The notes under the pieces were generated by a model that worked only from the letters and a program-made list of their open reading frames with translations, was not told the origin of the DNA and did not search any database. Shown here in pieces: positions 53,501-62,520 of a stretch of DNA of 64,000 bases; the first letter of the stretch is position 1, and each line of letters starts with the position of its first letter. Position numbers and translations under genes: made by a program. Source of the stretch: Oscillospiraceae bacterium (GTDB lineage: Bacteria > Bacillota > Clostridia > Oscillospirales > CAG-272); assembly GCA_015063325.1 (NCBI GenBank), contig SVUK01000017.1, positions 310,001-374,000 of the forward strand. The letters are read 5' to 3'.

Positions 53501-54291
53501 CGCAACAGGATAACCCAACCGCTGAACACTATCAAACTATTTTGGAAAGATCAAAAACGTTTGTCTATCCGCTGGACGCTCTGCAAGGTATCCCAACGAA
53601 AGCCGCCGCCTCCAAACTGCAAAAAAATCTTTTGGACGTTTTGAAGGGCGAGGACGAGCAAAAGGCGATTGCAGAACGCTTAAAACTGATGAACGATGGG
53701 CAACTGAGCTTTCAGGGACTGTTGGATGCGCGCAAAAAGCCGACAGCGGCAGAAATCGGTTCGGCAACCCATGCATTTTTAGCGCTCTGCAATTTTGAAA
53801 ATCTTTCCGCCGCAGGCGCCGAAGAGGAGCTTAAGCGTCTGCACGAGCAAAAATTCATTTCCGAAGAAACGGCAAAAATTGTCAATCTGCACGCAATCAA
53901 ACGCTTTGCGGAAAGCGAGCTGATAAAAAAGATTCAAACTGCAAAAGAGGTCTACCGCGAGCAGCAGTTTTCCCTGTTTGTTCCGCTGGAGGAACTGACG
54001 CAAAACCGCGAACTTGCCAATGCCCTTGCCGGGCAGGAATTGTTCGTGCAGGGTTCCATCGATCTGCTTCTCGTCGGCGAGGATGGTCGGATCGAACTAT
54101 ACGACTACAAAACCGACCATATCACCGATGAAGAACAGAATAACCCTGCTCTGCTGAAAAAACACCTGCAGGATCGCCACGGAAATCAGTTGGAAATCTA
54201 CGCGCGCGCCGTGGAAAAGCTTTTCGGAAAATGCCCGGACCGCATTTCGATCTTTTCGCTTTCCATCGGCAAAATTATTGAACTTTTTTGA
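50569..54291 (+). CDS. addA: ATP-dependent helicase/nuclease subunit A (AddA)
   Basis: UvrD-type helicase plus nuclease (1240 aa). Motifs in order: Q motif and Walker A VSAAAGSGKTAVLTERV (near 35-50), Ia LIVTFTRSAAAELKSKI, motif II VYIDEYQDVDEIQDEIF (near 425), motif III MVGDIKQSIYGFRGSDP (near 450), motif V MTIHASKGLEFPVVFLVDCG (near 800), motif VI VRLFYVAVTRAREKLYIT (near 870), and the C-terminal PD-(D/E)xK nuclease IELYDYKTDHI (near 1175). Both active sites look intact. With AddB it starts recombinational repair. Confidence 0.97.
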   Translation: MPNLTQAQKENVKQPKWTDAQKTAIQLRDQLILVSAAAGSGKTAVLTERVIRRILDAKSGVKLTDLLIVTFTRSAAAELKSKIAKAIENEIAKEDLESAAKDKLRDQLLQLGNAQISTIDSFYLQIVRDHFDQLGLPANFRLADENELRVLSEEILDDLIPEYYNKYEIQNASSEENPFTKIRNNLFADCVDHIFDGTSSSNLNDIFLRFYESFARVKGGINALSESANLLRAESKLPFLQTHFGKIFLSRFKPFLLSYCRILEEVKAHHQTDPKAEQKQGGILADDRFHCESALEAIREKDWERLQGALSAFVFQRFQSVSGKPEWSERYHNARNAFSKEIQKYTVLANAITPVEQENTFLKTAEFADLLYRFYSDFQKRYRAEKIKRGVQDFNDVRDALYQLLKDPKNESLVQSIRDTYKEVYIDEYQDVDEIQDEIFAKIGGRNRFMVGDIKQSIYGFRGSDPSVFANYRNTMPLAPSPESKKADSVCVFMSDNFRCDRPIVDLTNAVCPFLFSASPESIHYLPEDDLKCSKPPLEDRIFEPAPISIRIFEKPPQKNDKNNTEKTEESEKAGIAELHWVAEEIGRLLREGKNDNGSNIKPSDIAILSRKKDSLAQFQKELETNGIPVVNISGNPVSRSPLFVDLFNLLRIVDNPYRDLPLSEYLLSDFGGFTLEDIRMLRADFSIEKSLYDAMISAAESDHPLFKKTSAFVGWLERYRGIAAVQSADRFLRILYEDQLFRPYAFSPEFLTIYEQARSYQQSSWSGLYGFLNQLDRLVQADKLESGFRKTENAVNAMTIHASKGLEFPVVFLVDCGRSMQTDSHKPRLIYRKEIGFASNLYGEETELSCPSFLKTIADSAVKDAEIEEEVRLFYVAVTRAREKLYITATPTRKMESFIAEASLIRKNDRYSILSAKSYIDWIYGALYRSSAALGNFDLQTVPFSLSAPEDAPSAPEEMPVEKDYQNPVFKTPFQSAQQDNPTAEHYQTILERSKTFVYPLDALQGIPTKAAASKLQKNLLDVLKGEDEQKAIAERLKLMNDGQLSFQGLLDARKKPTAAEIGSATHAFLALCNFENLSAAGAEEELKRLHEQKFISEETAKIVNLHAIKRFAESELIKKIQTAKEVYREQQFSLFVPLEELTQNRELANALAGQELFVQGSIDLLLVGEDGRIELYDYKTDHITDEEQNNPALLKKHLQDRHGNQLEIYARAVEKLFGKCPDRISIFSLSIGKIIELF

Positions 54292-54349
54292 AATTTTTTT
54301 GCCGAAAAAGCATTTTCATATTGCTTTTTATTCCCTGTTATGCCTGTTA

Positions 54350-54358
54350 TGTTATAAT
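54350..54358 (+). promoter_or_regulatory. Extended -10 promoter of the secreted esterase gene
   Basis: TGTTATAAT is an extended -10 element (TG-N-TATAAT); no good -35 is visible. Just upstream lies a 9-bp tandem repeat (CCTGTTATG-like). The stem AAAAAGCA / TTGCTTTTT (about 54305-54330) after addA may terminate the previous unit. Confidence 0.55.
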
Positions 54359-54383
54359 ATAAAAAAAGCAGGAGGAAAAAAGA

Positions 54384-55421
54384 ATGAAACGATTGATCGC
54401 AATCTTCTTGTTTCTTGTTCTTTGCATCACGACGTCTTCGGTTCTTGCTTCAGCAGAAACCGACGATCAACCCAAAACAGAGGAGCCTATCAACATGACT
54501 GAGCTTTTTGAAGCAAAATCCTTTACATCGTCAAAAGGAACCAAAATCAACTACCGCATTTTCTTCCCCAAGGACTACAATCCGCAAAAGAAATATCCGC
54601 TGATCCTCTTTTTGCACGGGCTTGGTCAACGCGGAAGCGACAACTCGTCGCAATTAAATCTCGGAATCTGCGAGCCATTCAAGAATCCGAATTCCGAAAT
54701 CTATCAGTGCATCGTTGTCGCGCCGCAATGCCCGGGAGACGCCCTGTGGGTAGATACCAAACAAATGTGGGATGTTTACTGCGATTATGATTCCACCAAA
54801 GTTGCCGAAACGGCGCCTCTTGCCGCAATGGTCGAGCTTTTCCGTAAAACGCGCGACGAAAACGCGGTGGATGAAAACCGGGTCTACGTAACGGGAATCT
54901 CGATGGGCGGTTTCGGAACGTGGGACCTTCTCGTTCGCCATCCCCTGCTCTTTACGGCGGCAATGCCCCTTTGCGGCGGCGCCGACTACCGCAAAGCAAG
55001 CGTCGTCAAAGATATTCCCATTTGGACCTTCCACGGTCAAAAGGACGCCGTCGTTCCCTGCCGCGGAACCGAAAAAATGGTTGCCGAGCTGGAAAAAATC
55101 GGCGGAAATATCACTTATACCCCCTATCCGGAACACGGACACAACATTTGGGAAGACATTTATAAAAGAGACGACATTTTCCCGTGGCTGTTGAGCCAAA
55201 AATTCTCCGACCGCTTCCCGGATCAATACGAGGAATATAAAGAGCCGGAAAAAGAGACAGAAAAAGAACCGACCGGGCAAGAAGATCCTCAAAATCTTGT
55301 TCCCGAACCGGAAATCAAAAAATCTTCCTGCCAATCCACAGCCGAAGGCATTGCTCCTGCAATCCTGACAGCTTCCGCCGCGGCTCTCGCTCTGCGGAAA
55401 AAGAAGAAAGAAAAAGAATAA
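54384..55421 (+). CDS. Secreted, surface-anchored alpha/beta hydrolase (esterase family)
   Basis: A 345-aa protein: signal peptide (LIAIFLFLVLCITTSSVLASA), catalytic domain (about 45-280) and a C-terminal tail. PLILFLHGLGQRG near 72 is the oxyanion region; the nucleophile is in VTGISMGGFGTWDL (near 174); Asp in GQKDAVVP near 225 and His in EHGHNIW near 254 complete the triad. The family includes dienelactone-hydrolase-like and feruloyl-esterase-like enzymes for polysaccharide-linked esters. The end, CQSTAEGIAPAILTASAAALALRKKKKE, is a Cys-hydrophobic-basic tail of a kind often seen on exported Clostridia proteins and may anchor it. Confidence 0.85.
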   Translation: MKRLIAIFLFLVLCITTSSVLASAETDDQPKTEEPINMTELFEAKSFTSSKGTKINYRIFFPKDYNPQKKYPLILFLHGLGQRGSDNSSQLNLGICEPFKNPNSEIYQCIVVAPQCPGDALWVDTKQMWDVYCDYDSTKVAETAPLAAMVELFRKTRDENAVDENRVYVTGISMGGFGTWDLLVRHPLLFTAAMPLCGGADYRKASVVKDIPIWTFHGQKDAVVPCRGTEKMVAELEKIGGNITYTPYPEHGHNIWEDIYKRDDIFPWLLSQKFSDRFPDQYEEYKEPEKETEKEPTGQEDPQNLVPEPEIKKSSCQSTAEGIAPAILTASAAALALRKKKKEKE

Positions 55422-55439
55422 AAGATAAAAGCAAAAAAA

Positions 55440-55481
55440 GAAACGATCCCGACGAAACAAAGTCGGAATCGTTTCTTTTTT
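55440..55481. terminator. Bidirectional terminator between the esterase gene and guaB
   Basis: GAAACGATCCCGAC and GTCGGAATCGTTTC pair with one mismatch; TTTTTTG follows on the plus strand and TTTTTTTGC on the minus strand. Confidence 0.88.
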
Positions 55482-55486
55482 GTTTT

Positions 55487-57097
<1,611 letters not shown>

Positions 57098-57131
57098 TTA
57101 AAAACGAAAGAAACAGGAGCGAACAGAATCA

Positions 57132-57851
57132 ATGTTTCAAAGGGTCATACTCCCCTTTTTCCTTGCGGTTTCCTTGCTTGCCGCAATCGCTATGTATTTT
57201 GCCGGTGAAAATAATGCCGAAAAAAAGACAACCGGAACCATCGTTCCGCCAACTATTGTCCTGGATGCCGGACACGGCGGCGAAGATGGCGGCGCAGTCA
57301 GCCAAAGTGGGATTTTGGAAAAGGAAATCAATCTCTCCATTGCCAAACGATTGGAAGCTTTGCTCACGGCAAACGGCTTCCGCGTCGTTATGACGCGTAC
57401 AGAAGATGAACTGCTTTATGATAAAAACACCGACTACCAAGGGCGTAAAAAATCGCTCGATCTTGCCGCGCGCCGAAAGATTGCAGAGGAAACGCCAAAT
57501 TGCATTTTCGTCAGCATTCATATGAATTCCTATCCCGACGCACGTTACAACGGTCTGCAAGTCTGGTATTCGCCCAATAATCCATCTTCAAAAGTCATTG
57601 CCGATACCATACAGGAAACGATTAAAACCAATTTACAACCGGAAAACGACCGCAAAACGAAAGCGGCAACCAGCGCCATTTATTTATTGCATCATCTGAC
57701 CGTTCCTTCCGTTTTGGTAGAATGCGGTTTTCTTTCCAACTCCGAGGAAGCGGAAAAACTGAATACACCGGAATATCAGGAACAGCTTGCGCTTGTTCTG
57801 TCCTTAGCTATCGGAAATGCCTGCAAAAATCCAAGCATTGCAAATCAATAA
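57132..57851 (+). CDS. cwlD: N-acetylmuramoyl-L-alanine amidase CwlD
   Basis: A 239-aa Amidase_3 enzyme: N-terminal membrane helix or signal anchor (residues 4-24) followed by the zinc amidase domain. Zinc ligands and the general base appear as DAGHGGEDGG (near 46), ILEKEINLSIAKRL (near 63), FVSIHMNSY (near 129) and VLVECGFLSNSEEA (near 194). Length and anchor match CwlD, which makes the muramic-lactam precursor of spore cortex that germination lytic enzymes recognise. The sporulation role fits the other genes in the window but is not proven by the local context. Confidence 0.9.
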   Translation: MFQRVILPFFLAVSLLAAIAMYFAGENNAEKKTTGTIVPPTIVLDAGHGGEDGGAVSQSGILEKEINLSIAKRLEALLTANGFRVVMTRTEDELLYDKNTDYQGRKKSLDLAARRKIAEETPNCIFVSIHMNSYPDARYNGLQVWYSPNNPSSKVIADTIQETIKTNLQPENDRKTKAATSAIYLLHHLTVPSVLVECGFLSNSEEAEKLNTPEYQEQLALVLSLAIGNACKNPSIANQ

Positions 57852-57866
57852 CTTCTTTTGCCCCAC

Positions 57867-57895
57867 TTGATTTTTTCAAAGAGGTATGATATAAT
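57867..57895 (+). promoter_or_regulatory. Sigma-A promoter of the CNNM/CorC pair
   Basis: TTGATT (57867-57872), 17 bp, TATAAT (57890-57895), about 60 nt before the first gene of the pair. Confidence 0.8.
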
Positions 57896-57958
57896 CTAAA
57901 TATGAAAAATAATTCTATCAAATCGTATTTTGAATGAAAAAGGAGTTGGTCTTTCTTT

Positions 57959-59362
57959 ATGGACACGGACGGGAACATACGGAGTTTCTTATCTGCACCC
58001 TCTTCTGCGACCGGTATTGACTTGTCGCAAAACTGGCAGGGCATTTTGTGGTTAACTCTGTTGTTCGTCATCTTTGTCATTGCCGGCGGCTTTTTCGGAG
58101 CAGCCGAAAGCGGTTTTTCCGCAATGAATAAAATTCGCATCAAGGCAAAAGCAGAGGACGGAAATCGCCGCGCAAAACGCGCGCTGTATGTGGACGAGCA
58201 TTTTGAAAAAGCGCTCACCACCCTTCTCATCTCCGGCAACATTGCTCATATCGCCGCCGCCGCACTTGCAACGGTCATCGCAACGCGATTGTTCGGCGAA
58301 AGCGAAACCGTCACCGTTCTCACAACGGTAATCACAACGGTGATCGTTTTTTTGTTCAGCGAGATGATTCCAAAAAGCTTTGCAAATGACCGCAGCGAAA
58401 CCACCGCGCTCTCGCTCGGCTGGCTGGTCATTTTCTTGATGCGCTTTTTTTATCCTCTCGTTTGGTTCTTCACGCTTATTTCCAAGGGATTTTCCAAATT
58501 CATTTCTCTGTTCGTAAAAGTGGATAAAGAGCCTTCCATCACCGAGGACGAACTCTATGACATCATCGACACCATCGAGGAAGAAGGCGTTGTAAACGAG
58601 GAGCAAAGCGATCTTCTCAAATCGGCACTTGATTTTTCTGAAACCTACGCCAAAGATGTCATGACCATGCGCGCCGATATCTGCGCACTGGATTCTGCAC
58701 TATCCAACACGGAAATTCTGAAAATCATCAAAAAAACAACGCATAGCCGCCTTCCCGTTTACGAGGGTGACCTTGATCATATGATCGGCACATTGCAAAT
58801 TCGCACCTTTATACGAGAATACCGTAAAAATAATACGGTCGATCTGCGCAACCTTCTGATTCCGCCTTTCCATGTGGACCCGAACGCAAAAATCGACGAT
58901 CTTCTTTCGGTTATGCGCCAGCATAAGTGTTATCTTGCCATCGTTTCGGACGAGGAGGGGCATACGCAGGGGCTCATCACCATCGAAGACTTTTTGGAGG
59001 AGCTGGTCGGCGAAATTTGGGACGAAGATGACGTGGTGGACAAAAACTTTGTCAAACTCGGCGGCAACCGATTCCGCGTCAACCCACGTATGACGATGGG
59101 CGAAGTCTGCCATCGCATCGGCATTAAACCGCCGGATAAACGCCGCGCGGCACGCCCCCTGCTTTCCATCATTTTGGAATATTTCGGAAGAATTCCCGAG
59201 GAGGAAGAAATCTTTACCCTCGGAGAACTGGAAATCACGATTGAAGAGGTAGAAGAAAATAAGATTACTGCGGTGGATGTGCATCTTCTATCTCCCGAAA
59301 CAACACCGGACGCACCCGATAATCTCCATGCAGAAGACGAGGAAGGGGGTGCCGCAGAATGA
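57959..59362 (+). CDS. CNNM/CorC (hemolysin C-like) family membrane protein, first copy
   Basis: A 467-aa protein: a CNNM (DUF21) transmembrane domain (about 25-185; GGFFGAAESGFSAMNKIRIKAKAEDGNRRAKRAL, SEMIPKSFAN), a CBS pair (about 215-340; SRLPVYEGDLDHMIGTLQ, CYLAIVSDEEGHTQGLITIEDFLEELVGEIWDEDD), and a C-terminal CorC/HlyC transporter-associated domain (about 350-440). Family members transport or sense magnesium and other divalent cations. Stop and start overlap (ATGA) with the second copy. Confidence 0.92.
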   Translation: MDTDGNIRSFLSAPSSATGIDLSQNWQGILWLTLLFVIFVIAGGFFGAAESGFSAMNKIRIKAKAEDGNRRAKRALYVDEHFEKALTTLLISGNIAHIAAAALATVIATRLFGESETVTVLTTVITTVIVFLFSEMIPKSFANDRSETTALSLGWLVIFLMRFFYPLVWFFTLISKGFSKFISLFVKVDKEPSITEDELYDIIDTIEEEGVVNEEQSDLLKSALDFSETYAKDVMTMRADICALDSALSNTEILKIIKKTTHSRLPVYEGDLDHMIGTLQIRTFIREYRKNNTVDLRNLLIPPFHVDPNAKIDDLLSVMRQHKCYLAIVSDEEGHTQGLITIEDFLEELVGEIWDEDDVVDKNFVKLGGNRFRVNPRMTMGEVCHRIGIKPPDKRRAARPLLSIILEYFGRIPEEEEIFTLGELEITIEEVEENKITAVDVHLLSPETTPDAPDNLHAEDEEGGAAE

Positions 59363-60666
59363 CCGCAGTCCCCTATCTTATTATTGCCTTGATGGTGGTT
59401 CTGTCCGCCTATTTCTCGGCGTCGGAAATCTCCTTTAATGCGGCAAACAAAATGCGGCTGAAAAAAGCGGCGGAAGGCGGCGATAAGCTTGCCGGGCTTG
59501 CTTATAAAATCAGCGAGGACTTTACCTCCGCGCTCTCGGCAATTCTCATCGGTAATAACCTCGTCAACATCGCCGCTTCCACAACGGCAACCGTTGTTGC
59601 CATGCGGCTATTGCTGGGAAAAGCGTCGGATACGATAGCTTCCCTCCTCGCAACGGTTGTAATGACCTTGATCATTCTCGTTTTCGGCGAAATTCTGCCT
59701 AAAATTTTCGGTAAAAATTATGCCGATAAAGTCGTTCGAGTCTTTGCCATTCCAACGCGCATTCTCACATTTATTCTCTATCCGGTCGTCTGGCTTGTCA
59801 TGCTGCTCATTCGACTGCTTTCCCGTATTTGGGGCAAAGATTCGGAAGACGCCCCAACCGTCACCGAGGAAGAACTTTCCTCCATCATTGACATCATCGA
59901 GGAAGAGGGCGTCATCGATGAAGAAAAAAGCGAACTGCTGCAATCCACGCTGCAATTTCGTGATACCAACATCGAGGAACTGATGACGCCGCGGATTGAT
60001 ATGCTTTCCTTTGATATCAACGCCGATCGGAAAAAGATTAACGATCTGTTGGAATCCTCGCGTTATTCGCGTATTCCCGTTTATGAAGATTCCATCGACA
60101 ATATCATCGGCGTTCTTTATCTCAATCGCTACTACCGCGCACTGATCGACCAACCGGATCCTGCAAAACTGGATTTGCGCGGCATGCTGATGCCGCCCTG
60201 CTTTTTGCATAAAACCATGAAACTTCCGGCGGCATTATCGGTTTTGCGAGAACGGAAAACACACCTCGCCATTATCGTAGACGAATTCGGAGGAACACAC
60301 GGAATCGTTACCATGGAAGATATTTTGGAAGAACTCGTCGGCGATATATGGGATGAATCCGACGAGGTCGTTTCGGAACTGACGCAGACAGGCGAACACA
60401 CCTACGAAGTTTCGGGCGATATGAATATTGACGATTTCTTCTCCGAAGTCGGATTTGAGCCAAAGGATTTTGAATGCGAATACACAACCGTTGGCGGTTG
60501 GGCAATCGAGCGGCTGGATGCTGATCCGCATGTAGGCGATTCCTTTACCGAATCGGACGAAAAAACCGAGCTTTGCGCCGTCGTTTCCGAAATGGACGAT
60601 ATGCGCGTCACCAAACTCACCGTCCTTTGCAATGAAATCCACCCCGAAGAAAAGGAAGAAGAATAA
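59359..60666 (+). CDS. CNNM/CorC (hemolysin C-like) family membrane protein, second copy
   Basis: A 435-aa paralogue with the same order: DUF21 domain (about 1-165; AYFSASEISFNAANKMRLKKAAEGGDKLAGLAYKI, FGEILPKIFGKNYADKV), CBS pair (about 195-315; SRIPVYEDSIDNIIGVLYLN, HLAIIVDEFGGTHGIVTMEDILEELVGDIWDESDE) and CorC domain (about 330-425). Translationally coupled to the first copy, so the two may form a heteromer. It ends at a strong terminator. Confidence 0.93.
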   Translation: MTAVPYLIIALMVVLSAYFSASEISFNAANKMRLKKAAEGGDKLAGLAYKISEDFTSALSAILIGNNLVNIAASTTATVVAMRLLLGKASDTIASLLATVVMTLIILVFGEILPKIFGKNYADKVVRVFAIPTRILTFILYPVVWLVMLLIRLLSRIWGKDSEDAPTVTEEELSSIIDIIEEEGVIDEEKSELLQSTLQFRDTNIEELMTPRIDMLSFDINADRKKINDLLESSRYSRIPVYEDSIDNIIGVLYLNRYYRALIDQPDPAKLDLRGMLMPPCFLHKTMKLPAALSVLRERKTHLAIIVDEFGGTHGIVTMEDILEELVGDIWDESDEVVSELTQTGEHTYEVSGDMNIDDFFSEVGFEPKDFECEYTTVGGWAIERLDADPHVGDSFTESDEKTELCAVVSEMDDMRVTKLTVLCNEIHPEEKEEE

Positions 60667-60676
60667 AAAAAAACAG

Positions 60677-60718
60677 AAAGCCGACCGCCTCTGCATTGCA
60701 CAGAGGCGGTCGGCTTTT
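60677..60718. terminator. Bidirectional terminator between CNNM2 and the DUF1508 gene
   Basis: A perfect 17-bp GC-rich stem (core GCCGACCGCCTCTG) with a 7-nt loop; T-rich sequence follows in both directions, with GTCTTCTTCTG on the plus side and TTTCTGTTTTTTTT on the minus side. Confidence 0.93.
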
Positions 60719-60729
60719 GTCTTCTTCTG

Positions 60730-61758
60730 TCAATCTTCCGAAACGACGATCGAAGCGGTCACAATGAATTTTTTGACCGATTCAATACTGCTTTCACAGC
60801 TTTGACGGCTGGTGTAGGATTCGCCGATAAAACTCGGCGCCGAACCAATATTCTTCAGAACGTAGCGATAGTTCCCGAACTTGTCGCAATCCACAAAAAA
60901 GTTACCAATGTAAACTGCTTTCTTAAAGGACTCAACGCCTTTGCGGCAGGCGGCTTCATTGGAAAAATATCGGCTGGAATAAAGAATATGTCCATTGTTA
61001 GCCAAAAGATAGAAACAATACTCTTCTCCTTCGCGGCAAATCTCAAATTTTCCTGTCTTTTCAGCGCTTGCTTCGGCTTTTTCAATTTTTGCCCAGTTTA
61101 CCGAGTCTGGAGATTTCAATGACTTTTTGGCTTTTTCAAAGGCGCGAAGCGCTTCTTTACCGGGAGAGTAGGGAATGATCCGCGCACAATCGGCAAAATT
61201 CTGAACCGATTCTACCGCGTTAATGCACATGTCGCGCGAGGGATAATTTTCGCCGTAATATTTGTTGGCAAGAATAAAGCGGAACCGCTTGTATTTGTCC
61301 GCTTTCACAACAAACGGCTCCAAAGCAACCGCTTTCTGAAAGGTTTTAATCCCGTTCAAAGCGCCAAGGAGAGTCGTAAACGCAGGACTATCCAAAAGGA
61401 GTTGCCCATTGTTCGCCGAAAGATAAAAATGGTAACCGTCAATCTGCAATTCAAATTCGTATTTACCAAATACTTTGGCTTTGGAGGAGGTAATTTTTGC
61501 GTCTGCCGCGGCAATCGCTTTTTGGAATGCCGCTTCCACTTCCGCGTCGGTCACAAGAAATGCAGGACGAATTGCAGAAATCGTTTTCTGGTCGGAAATC
61601 GCCTTTTTCGCAGGAGTAGATTTCTTAGCAGGAATTTCTTTTTTGAGAGAAACGGTTTTCTTTGGAGCGGCAGTTGCCTTTCCTTTCCCGGCAGATGCCA
61701 TCTTCACAGCAGGCGTTTTTTTTGAGGATACAGCTTTTGTTTGCTTGTCGTTTGCCAT
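60730..61758 (-). CDS. DUF1508 (YegP-like) repeat protein with histone-like Lys/Ala tail
   Basis: A 342-aa protein. Residues 1-60 are rich in Lys, Ala, Pro, Thr and Ser with repeated PAKK/KKT units, like bacterial histone H1-type tails. The remaining part holds DUF1508 modules: YEFELQIDGYHFYLSANNGQLLLDS (near 98), RFRFILANKYYGENYPSRDMC (near 160), KFEICREGEEYCFYLLANNGHILYSS (near 240) and YRYVLKNIGSAPSFIGESYTS (near 298), each followed by an amphipathic helix. The role of DUF1508 is unknown. A nucleic-acid-binding role is inferred from the tail. Start ATG 61758 behind GGAGG. Confidence 0.85.
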   Translation of the reverse strand: MANDKQTKAVSSKKTPAVKMASAGKGKATAAPKKTVSLKKEIPAKKSTPAKKAISDQKTISAIRPAFLVTDAEVEAAFQKAIAAADAKITSSKAKVFGKYEFELQIDGYHFYLSANNGQLLLDSPAFTTLLGALNGIKTFQKAVALEPFVVKADKYKRFRFILANKYYGENYPSRDMCINAVESVQNFADCARIIPYSPGKEALRAFEKAKKSLKSPDSVNWAKIEKAEASAEKTGKFEICREGEEYCFYLLANNGHILYSSRYFSNEAACRKGVESFKKAVYIGNFFVDCDKFGNYRYVLKNIGSAPSFIGESYTSRQSCESSIESVKKFIVTASIVVSED

Positions 61759-61901
61759 AAATAAATACCTCCGAAAAACAAATTAAGTGCTTTTAGTTTT
61801 ATTGTAGCATATTCCACCTCTTTTGTCAACCGATTTACAAGTTTTGAAAGGTTTGAAGAAAGTTTTTCGGAAAAAAATAAAAAGAAAAACTGAAATTGGT
61901 A

Positions 61902-61930
61902 TTGACAAAAAACAATGATTATGATATAAT
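61902..61930 (+). promoter_or_regulatory. Consensus promoter of the tRNA operon
   Basis: TTGACA (61902-61907), 17 bp, TATAAT (61925-61930), perfect in both boxes, about 28 nt before tRNA-Gly. Confidence 0.93.
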
Positions 61931-61957
61931 AACCGAGTAAATGAAATACAGAATGAT

Positions 61958-62031
<74 letters not shown>

Positions 62032-62087
62032 AAGGATTCTGCTTCTCGAAAAACCCGGGGAGCAGAGCCCTTTCCTTGTTGGAGGAT

Positions 62088-62164
62088 GTGCCTTTAGCTC
62101 AGTAGGATAGAGCAACTGCCTTCTAAGCAGTAGGTCGAGGGTTCGAATCCCCCAAGGCACGCCA
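62088..62164 (+). tRNA. tRNA-Arg (TCT)
   Basis: Acceptor stem GTGCCTT / AAGGCAC, anticodon loop CTTCTAA closed by ACTGC / GCAGT, anticodon TCT (reads AGA/AGG). Encoded CCA at 62162-62164. The 56-nt spacer after tRNA-Gly can form a small TCTGCT / AGCAGA hairpin. Confidence 0.96.
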
Positions 62165-62187
62165 TCAACAAAACAATTGAATATTAT

Positions 62188-62265
62188 GGAGGGATTAGCA
62201 CAGTTGGTTAGCGCGTCAGGTTGTGGCCCTGAAGGTCGTGGGTTCGAGTCCCATATCTCTCCCCA
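62188..62265 (+). tRNA. tRNA-His (GTG)
   Basis: The extra 5' G (G-1, 62188) pairs with C73, as expected for tRNA-His; acceptor stem GAGGGAT / ATCTCTC with one G-U pair; anticodon loop TTGTGGC gives GTG. CCA is encoded (62263-62265). Confidence 0.95.
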
Positions 62266-62266
62266 G

Positions 62267-62297
62267 AAAAAACCGTTCCTCTCGGAACGGTTTTTTC
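62267..62297 (+). terminator. Terminator of the tRNA operon
   Basis: AAAAAACCGTTCC-TCTC-GGAACGGTTTTTT directly after the tRNA-His CCA. Confidence 0.92.
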
Positions 62298-62300
62298 AGT

Positions 62301-62473
62301 TATATTCGCCTTCGGCGAGTGATATTGGGCTTCACCCAGTGATATTCGCTATGCGAGTGATATTGCGCTCCGCGCAGTTTGGAAGGCGAATATAATATCA
62401 CTTTGCGGCACCGCCGCAAAATATCACTGTGCCGTAAGGCACAATATCACTGTTGTTATTAGTGGCATACCAC
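62301..62473. repeat. Modular array of short hairpins with conserved AGTGATATT / AATATCACT spacers
   Basis: The left half has three AGTGATATT spacers (62318-62326, 62338-62346, 62356-62364) separated by different short hairpins (CGCC-TTC-GGCG, TGGG-CTTCA-CCCA, TCGC-TAT-GCGA, TGCGC-TCC-GCGCA). The right half has the complement, AATATCACT, three times (62394-62402, 62420-62428, 62443-62451) around TTGCGGC-ACC-GCCGCAA and GTGCC-GTAA-GGCAC. An outer 13-bp inverted repeat, TATATTCGCCTTC (62301-62313) and GAAGGCGAATATA (62382-62394), frames the left half, and AGTGG-CATA-CCACT closes the right end. So spacers are fixed while stems vary. It lies upstream of the promoter of the four-helix-bundle gene. 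I see no other copy in this window. Confidence 0.85.
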
Positions 62474-62502
62474 TTGAAAAGCCCCAGCTTGTATGCTATA
62501 AT
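62474..62502 (+). promoter_or_regulatory. Sigma-A promoter of the four-helix-bundle gene
   Basis: TTGAAA (62474-62479), 17 bp, TATAAT (62497-62502). The start point would be near 62509, leaving a leader of only about 12 nt that holds the GAGGTG ribosome site. The -35 box abuts the last hairpin of the array. Confidence 0.8.
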
Positions 62503-62520
62503 TGATTCGAGGTGATGACA

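Noticed and set aside
62301-62473. CRISPR array
   Set aside because: The repeated units are 9-bp spacers with short variable palindromes, not direct repeats of 24-40 bp with spacers of constant size, and no cas gene is near.
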